A DNA stretch of 64,000 bases from Sphingobium vermicomposti (GCF_011762025.1 NZ_JAASQR010000004.1:186001-250000), one strand, 5' to 3'. Positions 28,506-37,621 are shown, numbered from the stretch's first letter. Notes: generated by a model from the sequence alone, not told the origin. Program-made: numbers and translations.

Positions 28506-29432
28506 TCACTTGGCGAGGAAAGCCTTGATAGCGGAGAGGCATGGGCCGAACGCGTCATGCTGTGGCCAGTGGCCGCTATCCGGCAGACGCACCTCCCGCA
28601 CGTCGGGAATGTGGCGCAGTAAATCGGCGGGCAGGCCGGACGGCCAGCTGCGTTCGCCATAGAGGAGAAGGGCAGGGCAGGCGATGTTGCGCCACAAGGC
28701 CCTGGCATCATCCATCGATATGTCAGGAAATGCCCAGACCGCGAGATAGGGATCATGCTTCCACTGCCACCCAGCCTTTCCCGCCCGCTGCAGACCATGG
28801 CGCGTCAGATGCCGCGCCTGCGCGGGCGTCAGGAAGCCATGACGGCCGCGCATCCGATCGATTGCTTCGTCAATCGAAGCGAAGATACGTGGAGCCGCCA
28901 GCGAGGCCTCATGCCGTTCTTCCAGCCAGTTTCGCGTAGTTTGTTCGATGCTTTGGCTGAGCCGCTGCACTTCGATCGCTGGCGGAGCGCCGACTGCTTC
29001 GATCGCGACGATGCGCTGCACTTTTTCAGGATAGATGCCGCTGAAGCGCAAGGCGATATGAGCGCCCAACGAATGGCCGATCAATATGGCCTGACGCTGC
29101 GAACCCAGTTCCAATTGTTCGATCAGCACGGCGAGGTCCGACAGATAAGCGGCAAAATCGTAACGCCCGTCCTGCGACCATCCACTGTCGCCATGACCGC
29201 GAAGATCGGGGGCGATCACGTGATAGTCAGGATGCAGCGCCGCCGCCAGCGCGTCCCAACTGCGGCTATGGTCGCGACTGCCATGCACAAGGATGGCGAG
29301 CGGCGCACCTTCATGTGGCCATTCGGCATAGCTGAGCGGCATGCGGCGGTTGAGGAGACGCCGCTTCACGGGCTCATTGGCTGTTCCCGGCCTGCTAATC
29401 ATGGCATTTGGGCGACTTGGTCTGGCATGCAT
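28506..29432 (-). CDS. Alpha/beta-fold hydrolase
   Basis: A 308-residue hydrolase. It has the oxyanion block HGSRDHSRSW (about 50-59), nucleophile elbow GHSLG (Ser about 119) and the C-terminal His in DSGHWPQHD; an acid is available in LYGERSW. This is the epoxide-hydrolase/haloperoxidase-like branch rather than the HSL branch used at 23986. The start at 29432 is the longest option; internal Met codons at 29402 and 29342 are alternatives. It is convergent with the SDR, only 15 bp away, and divergent from the second IclR gene. It may cleave a second lactone/ester of the pathway, for example one made by BVMO 2. Confidence 0.88.
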   Translation of the reverse strand: MHARPSRPNAMISRPGTANEPVKRRLLNRRMPLSYAEWPHEGAPLAILVHGSRDHSRSWDALAAALHPDYHVIAPDLRGHGDSGWSQDGRYDFAAYLSDLAVLIEQLELGSQRQAILIGHSLGAHIALRFSGIYPEKVQRIVAIEAVGAPPAIEVQRLSQSIEQTTRNWLEERHEASLAAPRIFASIDEAIDRMRGRHGFLTPAQARHLTRHGLQRAGKAGWQWKHDPYLAVWAFPDISMDDARALWRNIACPALLLYGERSWPSGLPADLLRHIPDVREVRLPDSGHWPQHDAFGPCLSAIKAFLAK

Positions 29433-29622
29433 CGTTCCAGTGTAAAGATGGGAGAAAGCGCGCTGGCCACCGACAACAGCGGCTTTCCATATTCCCGTAA
29501 TAGCTCGCGCCGGAGCGAATTCGACACGCTTGAATCCACGGTGCGCTCAGAATATGGTAGCTATTGGCAAAATTCGGGTGATCGGCAGAGCCGACGCCAG
29601 CGAGGGTGTCCCAGGAGGCGGA
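29433..29622 (+). promoter_or_regulatory. Divergent region between hydrolase and IclR 2
   Basis: About 190 bp between the minus-strand hydrolase and the plus-strand IclR gene; it should hold both promoters and is a natural IclR target. No clear operator dyad was found. Confidence 0.4.
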
Positions 29623-30462
29623 ATGAGCTCTAACTCACAGGCGGAGGGTAGGTCTGGCGGCAGAGGCAGCGTGAAGTCGTGTCTGCGCACCCTGGAGGTG
29701 CTGGAATATTTCATGCGCACTGGCATCCCCGCGCGCACGATCGAGATCAGCGAAGCATTGGGCATTCCCAATTCTAGCGCCGACGAGATATTGAGGACGC
29801 TCGCGAGCACCGGATATCTCAGCTACAATCAGTCCACCAAGCTGTACGCGCCATCCTACAAGATCGTCGCCAATGCCTTCGCGATCGAGCACAGCTTTTT
29901 TGGAAGCGGCAGTATCAATGAAGTGATGGAAGAGATGCGCCGGGAAACCGGTGGGTCGGTTTTCGTTACGCAGCAGAATGATTGCTGGTCGGAAAGCGTC
30001 GCCGAAATGTCGGGCGGTTGGGCGGCGAAGCCTGACGTCGAGCCTTATTACTCCGCTGAGATGATCTGTTTTCAGCGCAATAGCTGGCGTCCCAGCACCA
30101 ACTTCACCGCCGCGATGCTGGCGCAACAATCCAATGTCGATATTATTCAACTCGCCACCCGGACGCAGCGGTTGGGCCTTGGGCCGAATGGTCCTACGCT
30201 GATGAAACATCTGGTAGACCGCATTTCGCAAACGCGCGCGCGGGGTTTTGCCTTGTGTCGCCGCAACGCGACGATCCCGGTGGATTCGATCGCCATGCCA
30301 TTGCGCGTGCCGCACAGCGTCGCTTCCTATGCCATCGGGGTAGTTGGCGATCCCCTGTTCGTGAATGACAATGATGTGCGTCGGATGCTGTCGAGCATGC
30401 AGTCGGTCGTCTTCCGCTACAATGATCGCATCCGCCGCAACGAGAGGATCAGCGTTCAATAA
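29623..30462 (+). CDS. IclR-family transcriptional regulator 2
   Basis: A 279-residue IclR protein with an N-terminal winged HTH (SCLRTLEVLEYFM to DEILRTLASTGYLSY, about 18-65). The effector domain is less canonical than that of the first IclR. The ATG at 29623 is chosen for its near-perfect AGGAGG; the frame is open further upstream to 29530. It precedes BVMO 2 by about 370 bp and likely controls that gene or the divergent hydrolase. Two different IclR regulators within 8 kb suggest two separately induced pathway segments. Confidence 0.9.
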   Translation: MSSNSQAEGRSGGRGSVKSCLRTLEVLEYFMRTGIPARTIEISEALGIPNSSADEILRTLASTGYLSYNQSTKLYAPSYKIVANAFAIEHSFFGSGSINEVMEEMRRETGGSVFVTQQNDCWSESVAEMSGGWAAKPDVEPYYSAEMICFQRNSWRPSTNFTAAMLAQQSNVDIIQLATRTQRLGLGPNGPTLMKHLVDRISQTRARGFALCRRNATIPVDSIAMPLRVPHSVASYAIGVVGDPLFVNDNDVRRMLSSMQSVVFRYNDRIRRNERISVQ

Positions 30463-30644
30463 CTGCCCGGGGCAGGCAACGATTGCGCGACATCATCGGC
30501 GCTGGCAATACGCGCCACCATGCGAAGCTGATCACGGACAATGACTTCGTGCGTGCCAGGGTTGGCGGCGGCGATGCAATCTTCCGCGATAATCGCATGA
30601 TAGCCAAAGGGTTCCGTGGAATCCAATAAGACCGGATGTCTGCT
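30456..30644 (-). pseudogene. Remnant of an isochorismatase-like cysteine hydrolase, C-terminal end
   Basis: The minus strand encodes about 62 uninterrupted codons ending at the TGA at 30456-30458, overlapping the IclR 3' end by 7 bp. The translation (GYHAIIAEDCIAAANPGTHE, then RMVARIASADDV) resembles the C-terminal part of isochorismatase-family hydrolases, where a strand leads to an xxEDC block and a later HE...RM helix. An in-frame TAG lies at 30645-30647 and no start or catalytic N-terminal part exists. It is therefore a stump of a gene lost by deletion at about 30.64 kb. The family assignment rests on pattern only. Confidence 0.5.
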
Positions 30645-30724
30645 CTATGAGGGGGGTGGACAAGGTCTTGCTCCAGACAAGATTTCGAGGGCCAAAGAAC
30701 GCCCGGGATGCTTGTGCGGCAAGA

Positions 30725-30743
30725 GTGGAGCGGACTGCTCCAC
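30725..30743 (+). promoter_or_regulatory. Perfect inverted repeat upstream of BVMO 2
   Basis: GTGGAGC-GGACT-GCTCCAC, a perfect 7-bp dyad with a 5-base spacer, lies about 95 bp before the BVMO 2 start. No T-run follows, so it is better read as a possible regulator site (for example for the adjacent IclR) than as a terminator. The rest of 30645-30835 shows no gene. Confidence 0.35.
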
Positions 30744-30835
30744 AGATACGGAAAGACAAGGTTGGCGGTTGGTTCCCGTTCGCCGGCCGATAGACATGCG
30801 GCCAGCGAAGAATGAGTTTCCGTAGGAGTTGGTGA

Positions 30836-32788
30836 ATGGCCGCGAAATATGCCGATGTAGCGGGGACTGCCCGCGCCGATTTAAGTGCGCGCAAGCTGCC
30901 GTTGAAGGACAGTCCGGAATTGCGGCAGGCATTGGCGGAGGGCGAGATCCACACGGTGCTGATGACCTATGTCCATCTGAGCGGCGACGAGGCGATGCTG
31001 GACAAGTTCGTGCCGCATATCAAATCGCCCTATGCCTACCCGCCTGAACAAATTCCGGTGGAGCTCGTCGAGGAATTGAAGGACAAGCTGCTCCATGTGC
31101 TGACGACGCCTGGTGCGGAGATGGATGAGGAGCCTTCCGATGGGCTGATGCATCGGATGATGTCAGTCGGTTTGGCTGAGGAAGTGGCCGACGAGTTCCT
31201 GCCGCTGCTGTTCGACCAGATCGGCCTTCGCCCCGAGCAGCCCCGGCGCGAGCGCAAGGACCGCAAGCCAGCGCCCGCAGGTTTCAAGGTGCTGGTGATC
31301 GGAGCAGGCATGACTGGCCTCGCCGCTGGAGTGAAGCTGGCAGAAGCAGGCTATGACTGGGAAATCGTCGAGAAGAATGAGGAAATTGGCGGCACCTGGT
31401 GGGAAAATCGCTATCCGGGCGTTGGCGTCGATACGCCGAGCCATTTCTATTCCTTCTCCTTTGCGCTCAATTCCGAATGGCAGAATTATCATCCGCTCGG
31501 CACCGACATGTTCGCCTATCTAAAGCGCGTAGCCGACGATTTTAAGCTGCGGCCGCACATCCGCTTCAACACGATGGTCGAAAAGCTGGCCTGGGACGAG
31601 GGTGAAGCAGTATGGAACGTCACCGTCCGTAAAAAAGACGGCACCATCGAAGTCATTCGCGCCAATGCGGTAATCAACGGCAATGGCTCGTTCAGCCGCA
31701 TGAAATGGCCCTCCATTCCAGGACTGGAGAGCTTCGAGGGGGCGCGGCTGCATACCGCCGCGTGGGACCCGTCGATCGACCTTAAGGGCAAGCGCGTCGG
31801 CGTCATTGGCACAGGCGCAAGCGCGGCGCAGTTGATCCCTGCGATCGCCGGAGACGTAAGCGAGCTGCATGTCTTCCAGCGTAGTCGCCATTGGGTGATG
31901 CCGAGCGTCGCCGGGAACGACGAGGTCACCGAGGGCGTAAAATATGCGATGCGGCACATTCCGCATTATGCCGAATGGTTCCGGTTTCGCATCTACTGGT
32001 ATGCTGCCGATGGCCTTTATCCCAACGTGCTGCTGGACCCTGAATGGCCCGAGGATTCGCCGTCGGTCTCGGCTGTGAACGAGACAATGCGCCAGTTTGC
32101 GGTTGGCTATATCGACAAGATGTTCGCTGATCGGCCGGACCTCAAGGAAAAGCTGACGCCCGATTTTCCGGTCTTTTCAAAGCGGATCATTTTGGATCGC
32201 GGGCTTTATTTCCCGACCTATTTGCAACGGCATGTCCATTTGGAGCAAACGCCTATTGAAAAGGCGACGGCAACAGGTGTGGTGCTGAAGGACGGACGTG
32301 AGATCGAGCTGGACGTGCTGGTTTGCGCAACCGGGTTCGATGCCGCCAATATGCTGGGCAACCTTGAGATCGTCGGCATCGGCGGCAAACATCTGCGGAG
32401 CGAATGGGGCACCGAGGACCCGCGCGCCTATTTCGGCATGTTGGTACCGGGCTTCCCCAATTATTTCCATACGTCGGGGCCGAACAGCGCACCGAACCAT
32501 GCTGCGGGGCAAAACCTGATTTCGGAGCGGCAGGTCAATTATGCGATCGAATGCATCGATTGGATCAATGCCGAGGAGAAGAAGGCGCTGCAGCCGACCC
32601 AGCCGGCTTTCGATGCCTGGCAGACAAAGGTCGAAACGCAGATGGACAAGATGATCTGGAGCCATCCGCGCGCCTACAGCTATTACAATAACAGTAAGAA
32701 GCGGAACTTCCTGTCTTGGCCGTGGCGGCTCGTTGACTTCTGGAACGAGTGCAGGGGGCCGCGCAAAGAAGACTTCGAACTGCTGTAA
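30836..32788 (+). CDS. Type I Baeyer-Villiger monooxygenase, HAPMO-like, second copy
   Basis: A 650-residue flavoprotein with AGGAG at a good distance before the ATG. The BVMO fingerprint FEGARLHTAAWD is at about 300-311. The FAD motif GAGMTG is at about 156 and the NADPH motif VIGTGASAAQ follows the fingerprint. Like BVMO 1 it has a long helical N-terminal domain (about 150 residues) as in 4-hydroxyacetophenone monooxygenase. The two proteins differ clearly in sequence, so they are not a recent duplication and probably oxidise different ketones. It is convergent with the alpha/beta-barrel gene at 32841. Confidence 0.92.
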   Translation: MAAKYADVAGTARADLSARKLPLKDSPELRQALAEGEIHTVLMTYVHLSGDEAMLDKFVPHIKSPYAYPPEQIPVELVEELKDKLLHVLTTPGAEMDEEPSDGLMHRMMSVGLAEEVADEFLPLLFDQIGLRPEQPRRERKDRKPAPAGFKVLVIGAGMTGLAAGVKLAEAGYDWEIVEKNEEIGGTWWENRYPGVGVDTPSHFYSFSFALNSEWQNYHPLGTDMFAYLKRVADDFKLRPHIRFNTMVEKLAWDEGEAVWNVTVRKKDGTIEVIRANAVINGNGSFSRMKWPSIPGLESFEGARLHTAAWDPSIDLKGKRVGVIGTGASAAQLIPAIAGDVSELHVFQRSRHWVMPSVAGNDEVTEGVKYAMRHIPHYAEWFRFRIYWYAADGLYPNVLLDPEWPEDSPSVSAVNETMRQFAVGYIDKMFADRPDLKEKLTPDFPVFSKRIILDRGLYFPTYLQRHVHLEQTPIEKATATGVVLKDGREIELDVLVCATGFDAANMLGNLEIVGIGGKHLRSEWGTEDPRAYFGMLVPGFPNYFHTSGPNSAPNHAAGQNLISERQVNYAIECIDWINAEEKKALQPTQPAFDAWQTKVETQMDKMIWSHPRAYSYYNNSKKRNFLSWPWRLVDFWNECRGPRKEDFELL

Positions 32789-32798
32789 GTGAAGGGGG

Positions 32799-32822
32799 GG
32801 GCGGCCGTTGATGCGACCGCCC
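32799..32822 (+). terminator. Hairpin between convergent genes
   Basis: GGGCGGCCG-TTGATG-CGACCGCCC is a 9-bp stem with one mismatch, placed in the 52-bp gap between the convergent BVMO 2 and alpha/beta-barrel genes. It could end transcription from both sides. No U-tract is present. Confidence 0.45.
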
Positions 32823-32840
32823 TCATCTACTGAGCCACGA

Positions 32841-33635
32841 TCAAAGCTGGTCGGTATAGGTGTCGGTGCCCGGGATGGTCGGGATGAAGGGCGAGGCAAT
32901 GGCTATGCGGCCAATGCCACTTTCCTCAATCGCCTGGACGAGCGGCACATAGTTTGCGTCCCAAACCGCTTTCGGATCCTCGATCGAAAAGCTGAGGAAG
33001 AGGGCGCGTTCGCCCGCCTCCACTGGCACATCCTTTGGGCTGGTAGGATCGAGCGGCAGGGGAGAGCCGGTGAGCGCCACGTCGCCCGGAAGGTCGCGGG
33101 CGCGCAGAAGTGCGGACAGGTCGGTGCTTGTCTTGCCCGGATTGAGATCGATGATGAAGGCCACCACGCCGCCATAAGGACGGTCGAGCGCGAGTTCGAT
33201 CGGCATCGCGCTGCCCGGCGCGTTAAACTCCGCGTCGAAATTGTAAAAGCTGGTGTGGATATGGTTGCGTTCCTTGAACATGCGGCCAGTGGCGTGAAGG
33301 TCATTTACCTGACGGACGGCCCAGGCGTCCCAATCTGAGTGGTGCCCGTCCAAGATCCAGTAGAGCGCGAGGTACGAGCCCTTCGACAGATCCATGGCTG
33401 CTGAACCCAAGCGCTTCGCCTTTTCCGCGCGAGTGGCGACATAACGGCCCCCCGAAACGGTATAGGGGCCGATCATACAGCCGCTGTAGAAATGGTCTCG
33501 TTCGTACCAGCGATTATAGGCCGCCTCATATCCCGCGCGCGGTTCGACCATGGTGAAAAGCAGCGACCCTAGACGGATCGGCCGGTCGGCGCGCGGTAGG
33601 TCGGCCGTGCTGAACAGTGTTTCGCTCGTTTGCAT
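32841..33635 (-). CDS. Dimeric alpha/beta-barrel (EthD-like) protein of unknown function
   Basis: A 264-residue protein. The N-terminal third carries a ferredoxin-like dimeric-barrel pattern (LLFTMVEPRAGYEAAYNRWYERDHFY, of which the WYERDHF element is the conserved core). A second barrel-like half seems to follow (GGVVAFIIDL, then ALFLSFSIEDP). The ATG at 33635 has GGAGA upstream; the frame is open 15 bases further. Such proteins serve as small ring-cleaving enzymes, cyclases or EthD-type helpers near monooxygenases. It is probably in one transcript with the epimerase and SDR genes to its right. Its function is unknown. Confidence 0.8.
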   Translation of the reverse strand: MQTSETLFSTADLPRADRPIRLGSLLFTMVEPRAGYEAAYNRWYERDHFYSGCMIGPYTVSGGRYVATRAEKAKRLGSAAMDLSKGSYLALYWILDGHHSDWDAWAVRQVNDLHATGRMFKERNHIHTSFYNFDAEFNAPGSAMPIELALDRPYGGVVAFIIDLNPGKTSTDLSALLRARDLPGDVALTGSPLPLDPTSPKDVPVEAGERALFLSFSIEDPKAVWDANYVPLVQAIEESGIGRIAIASPFIPTIPGTDTYTDQL

Positions 33636-33739
33636 TGAATCTCTCCTCATGATGCGGCCGCATGTGAGGTTAATGAACGCCGCTGGCAGAACCCGTCAAA
33701 GCGGCGCAGCGCCATTCCGGGTTGGCGGAAGCAGGATGC

Positions 33740-34645
33740 CTAGCGTCCTACCAAAGCGCGATAGGCGGGGTGGCCTATGTCAGTCAGCAGATCGAGATTG
33801 CGTGGGGTCCAGCCCAGTTCCCGGCGAGTGCGCGGGCTGCGGGACCGGCTACATGTCGCCATGCCGATGAGCGTTTCGAATTTCCCCCAGCGGCGCACGC
33901 CTTCAAAAAAATCGATGCTGCGCGCGGTTACGCCGAGGTCGCGGGCGACCGCTTCGGCCAGGGTGCGATTGTTCAACTCGCCCGCCACCGCATGATAAAG
34001 GGCTCCGGCTGTACCTTTTTCCAGGGCGAGGCGGTAAACCTCTGCCAAGTCGTCGACATGGACGTTGGAATAGAGATTGAGGCCTCGCCCAAGATAGCCG
34101 ACTTCACCAGTGCGTCCGGCATCGCTGTAGAACATGCGCAAATGGCCGCAGCCGCCATGACCCCAGATCATCGGCGGCCTGATTACCATCGTTCGCACGC
34201 TCCCAGATGAGCCCGCGTTGCGGACCAGCGTCTCCGTTTCAAGACGCAAGCCGATATATTTGGAGGGCTGAAACGGCTCGTCTTCGGCGAAACTATCCTC
34301 GCTCCAGAGCCCATTCGTTCGTTGTGAGAGGAGACCGGTCCCGCTTGTGAAGAGGAAATGATGGTTCCGGCCGTCCATCGTCTTCAGCAAGGCCGCTATA
34401 GTGTCGAGTTCCTGTTGAAGGATCAGTTGAGCGGCATAGACGGTGGCATCGTGCTGGCCCATCAGGTCTACTACAGTGCCCAAACGGTTAAGATCTCCAC
34501 GGAGCGGGACGATGCCGTCAGCTTCCAGCGCCAGATCGCCTTCGCTCGTCCGGCTGAGGCCGCTGACCTGATAACCCGACGCTTTGAAGTGCCGGGCTAT
34601 ATGCGATCCGAGATAGCCGGTCGCTCCGAGGACGAGAATGCGCAT
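33740..34645 (-). CDS. NAD-dependent epimerase/dehydratase-like (extended SDR)
   Basis: A 301-residue extended SDR with the Rossmann motif VLGATGYLGSHIA (about 4-16) and a Ser in the FTSGTGLL strand. The expected YxxxK is YIGLR, with Arg in the Lys position, so the catalytic tetrad is altered. The ATG at 34645 follows AAGGAAA; the frame continues upstream to 34684. It may bind a nucleotide without classic dehydrogenase chemistry or reduce an unusual substrate. It lies between the SDR at 34789 (144 bp upstream) and the alpha/beta-barrel gene (104 bp downstream) on the same strand. Confidence 0.87.
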   Translation of the reverse strand: MRILVLGATGYLGSHIARHFKASGYQVSGLSRTSEGDLALEADGIVPLRGDLNRLGTVVDLMGQHDATVYAAQLILQQELDTIAALLKTMDGRNHHFLFTSGTGLLSQRTNGLWSEDSFAEDEPFQPSKYIGLRLETETLVRNAGSSGSVRTMVIRPPMIWGHGGCGHLRMFYSDAGRTGEVGYLGRGLNLYSNVHVDDLAEVYRLALEKGTAGALYHAVAGELNNRTLAEAVARDLGVTARSIDFFEGVRRWGKFETLIGMATCSRSRSPRTRRELGWTPRNLDLLTDIGHPAYRALVGR

Positions 34646-34788
34646 CTGTTTCCTTCCACCCGCGAGGAGGCGACAATATTGCACTGAGCGTCACTGGCCG
34701 GGGCGGTTCATTCCAGATACCCGGACATCCGATGCAAACAGCAGCGGCCCCAATAACAGGCCGGAGGGCGTATTGGCGCTTTCGGCCA

Positions 34789-35463
34789 TCAGCAGCGGCC
34801 AGTCACTGGAATGCAGGCGCCCGTCACCGCTATCGCGTCTTCCGACAGCAGGAAGGCGATGATGCTCGCGACCTGCGCGGGCGAGACCCAGCGGCTAAAA
34901 TCCGCGCCATCCATGTCCGCGCGATTGGCAGGCGTGTCGATGATCGAAGGGAGCACGGCGTTGACGCGCACGCCATTATCCTTTTCTTCCTCTGAAAGCG
35001 CTTCGGTCAGCTTCGCGATTCCGGCCTTGCTGGCGGCATAGGCGCCCATGCCTGCCCCCGCCTTAATTGCGGAGGCCGCGCCGATGTTAACCACTGCGCC
35101 GCCGCCTTGACGCAGAGAAGGGAGAGCGGCGCGTACGGCATTAACGGCGGTGCGCAGGTTGATGTCGAACAGCATCGCCCATGTCGCGACATCGCCGTCC
35201 GCCACGGTTTCCCAACGGAAAGTGCCTGCTACGTTCACGAGCGCGGCAAGGGCTCCGTTCGTGCGGATCGCCTGGTCCACGGCCGCGACCGTTGCGCCCG
35301 GATCAGCCAGATCGACCCCGCCCAGATAAGTGCCTTCCGTAGCTATCGCCGGACCCTCAGCGCGATCGATGCCCGTCACCGCATAGCCCGCCTGCGTCAA
35401 CACGTCCGTCACGGCCTGACCGAGTACGCCAGCGGCGCCGGTTACAATGACATGATTCTTCAT
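34789..35463 (-). CDS. Short-chain dehydrogenase/reductase
   Basis: A 224-residue SDR, slightly short. The cofactor motif is GAAGVLG (about 9-15), NVAG stands for NNAG, the Ser strand is IGAASAI and the catalytic YxxxK is YAASK (about 145-149). It is the first gene of the minus-strand group 34789-32841. A hydroxy-steroid or alicyclic-alcohol dehydrogenase role would fit the cluster, but specificity cannot be read. Confidence 0.9.
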   Translation of the reverse strand: MKNHVIVTGAAGVLGQAVTDVLTQAGYAVTGIDRAEGPAIATEGTYLGGVDLADPGATVAAVDQAIRTNGALAALVNVAGTFRWETVADGDVATWAMLFDINLRTAVNAVRAALPSLRQGGGAVVNIGAASAIKAGAGMGAYAASKAGIAKLTEALSEEEKDNGVRVNAVLPSIIDTPANRADMDGADFSRWVSPAQVASIIAFLLSEDAIAVTGACIPVTGRC

Positions 35464-36142
35464 CCTATCTTCTCCTATCTATGGTCGCGGATCACGGATC
35501 CCCATTAAATCCCTTTAGTTCGCCGTCACCCGCTCTCCCGCCAAACCTGATGAGGCGCCCCGAACCCTGCCTTTATGGTCGGGACAAGAGCGGAGAAAAC
35601 ATGGCGGTCTACATAGCTGAGCGAATTGATTGCCAGCAGCAGAAGCAAAATATCCAGCGCATAGGCGGGTGTGCGGGACTATCCTCCGTATGCGTCATTT
35701 CTCGCTCCTGATTTTGTGGTGCAGCCGACGCTCGTCGCATAAACTTGACCGCCAATTGCAATTTCCGGAGGAGGAGGAGTGGCGCAGCGCGATCAAATTC
35801 ACAAGTCGGCAGGGCACTTCATCCGCGGTTGTGGAGCCAAGTGGATTAGCTGCACACCCAGCTGCGAGATGACCAGTGGGCGGCGGACGAAGAGGATGGC
35901 GTCATCGATAGCGAGGTGTCGCTGAGCTCAAAACTCGGCATTGCGTCCGCTAACCGCAAATGAAGGGCCGACGGTGAAGGTGGTAGTTTTCAGTCAGTCA
36001 GCCTTTGGTCGAGGAAAGGCGACCGTAGACGTAGCGCGAAGAAACACTGTCGGCGGCAATCGCCCAACCCGGTCATCAACTTGGGGACGGTGCCGTTAGT
36101 AAGCAGCAGTTCCGCTGACGATGTCAGTTGATAAGGAGCAGA
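35464..36142 (+). other. Intergenic region without a confident gene
   Basis: About 680 bp separating the divergent SDR and GNAT genes. Several frames of 76-80 codons exist but overlap in different frames and have no family features. It marks the right edge of the catabolic cluster; a deletion or insertion scar is possible but nothing specific is visible. Confidence 0.4.
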
Positions 36143-36595
36143 ATGATGCCTCATGTCCGCCTCGCAAAACACGATGATCTGTCCGAAGTTGAGGGCATCG
36201 TAAGTCGTGCATATTCGCCTTATGTCGAGCGCATAGGTCAAAACCCGGGGTCGATGGCAGACGACTATTGCATCCTGATCGGATCAGGATGCGTGCATGT
36301 GGTCGAAATAGACGGCAGAGTTCAAGCTATTCTTGTCCTCATTCCTGAAGCGAGCACTTTGTTATTGGGTAATATCGCAGTTGAGCCATCTGCTCAAGGC
36401 ATGGGTTTAGGCGGCAGATTGCTTAACTATGCTGAACAGGTCGCGAGAACTCTCGGCTATCGGGCTATCAGGCTCTATACGAACGAAGCAATGACGGAAA
36501 ATATCGTTTTATATAATCGCATTGGATATGCTGAAACGCACCGTGCTGAGGAGCACGGCCTAAAAAGAGTTCACATGACAAAATCTCTGGCCTGA
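36143..36595 (+). CDS. GNAT-family N-acetyltransferase
   Basis: A 150-residue acetyltransferase with the acetyl-CoA loop QGMGLGGRLL (about 93-102) and the C-terminal LYNRIGYAE element. AAGGAG precedes two adjacent ATG codons (36143 and 36146); either may be used. The protein matches the stand-alone GNAT group that acetylates small amines or protein N-termini. It has no link to the neighbouring remnant transposase. Confidence 0.88.
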   Translation: MMPHVRLAKHDDLSEVEGIVSRAYSPYVERIGQNPGSMADDYCILIGSGCVHVVEIDGRVQAILVLIPEASTLLLGNIAVEPSAQGMGLGGRLLNYAEQVARTLGYRAIRLYTNEAMTENIVLYNRIGYAETHRAEEHGLKRVHMTKSLA

Positions 36596-36811
36596 CTTCC
36601 ATCCGGCGACAACCGCTAAACGGCTGGTTCCCTAAACTTATTGCCGTTCCCGTGCCCAATTTTGCGAGAACTGAACCGCAGCGGTAGCAGCGGAGTGAGA
36701 GTCCGCGCTAGCACGTCCTTTAAATGGCAAGATTGGGTAGGAAATGGGCAGGGATCTTTTGGAAAATAGGTGACGACAGCAGCCCTATGCAAAAATGATA
36801 GTTAGCAACCT

Positions 36812-37621
36812 CTAGCGTGGCTGTAGAGCTGGTTTCAGTGTTTTCGATTGCAGGCCTGTCCATGGCTCCTTTAAGATAGTTGACGCTGCTTGGAACCGGA
36901 CCACAAACGCGGTCATCATAGCTCCTCTGCGACCCTCAAACCGATTTTCCAGAACGCGGCAATATTTGATCCGTTCAGCGCAAAATACTTCGTAGCCGAA
37001 ACGGCATCGCACCGTGCGTGCTGACCATGCGGCTCCTGGATCGGTACGCGAGATCGCCGCAGGCTTGCCATGCGGCGCGCCATTCCTGCACAAGCCCGGA
37101 AATTTGGGGCGCGGCAGTATCGAATCGCGCATTTTGCGCTGCCAACTTGCATCGGCCGCGCTGAACGAGGTATCGATCGCGACATCTTTGCGCGCTAGCA
37201 GCCCAGCCGCCACGCACCGTCTCACGGTTTGTTCAAATAGCAGACGGAAACATTGGCATCCCGGAACCGCCCATGGCGGTTCTTGCCAAAGGTCGAGTGT
37301 TTTGGCTCGTTCGCATCGAGCGGGAGCCGGCAAAAACCAGCGATAGGCCAGGTTGAGCCGGAATTTCTCGCACAGCCGTCGCTCCGATGTGATGCTATAC
37401 AGGCGCCTGATCAGACGCCATGCGGATAAGCAGATCAGGTACGCCAGAAGGGCGGCTCTGAGCGCTGTAGTGGAATGCGAGGGCATCACGCTCCCACGAT
37501 GATAAAGTCGTACATCGCCTCTCGTCGCCTCTTTGATGCCTCCAGTTCTCGACCGGGAGACTATTACGTGTACGCTTTTGGTGAGGACGGTCGCGATTTG
37601 CGAACGTCGACTGATGCACAT
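36812..37621 (-). pseudogene. Decayed IS1182-like transposase
   Basis: The minus-strand frame contains IS1182-family transposase pieces. SITSERRLCEKFRLNLAYRW is the conserved N-terminal block (starting about 37396), FRLLFEQTVRRCVAAGLLA follows, and the first catalytic-strand region is DVAIDTSFSAADAS (about 37200-37160). The DHSTFSKNR segment between the first two is missing and the expected C-terminal DDE half has been replaced by unrelated sequence. No clear terminal inverted repeats were found. It is an inactive insertion-sequence remnant filling the gap between the GNAT gene and the third TonB receptor. Confidence 0.7.
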
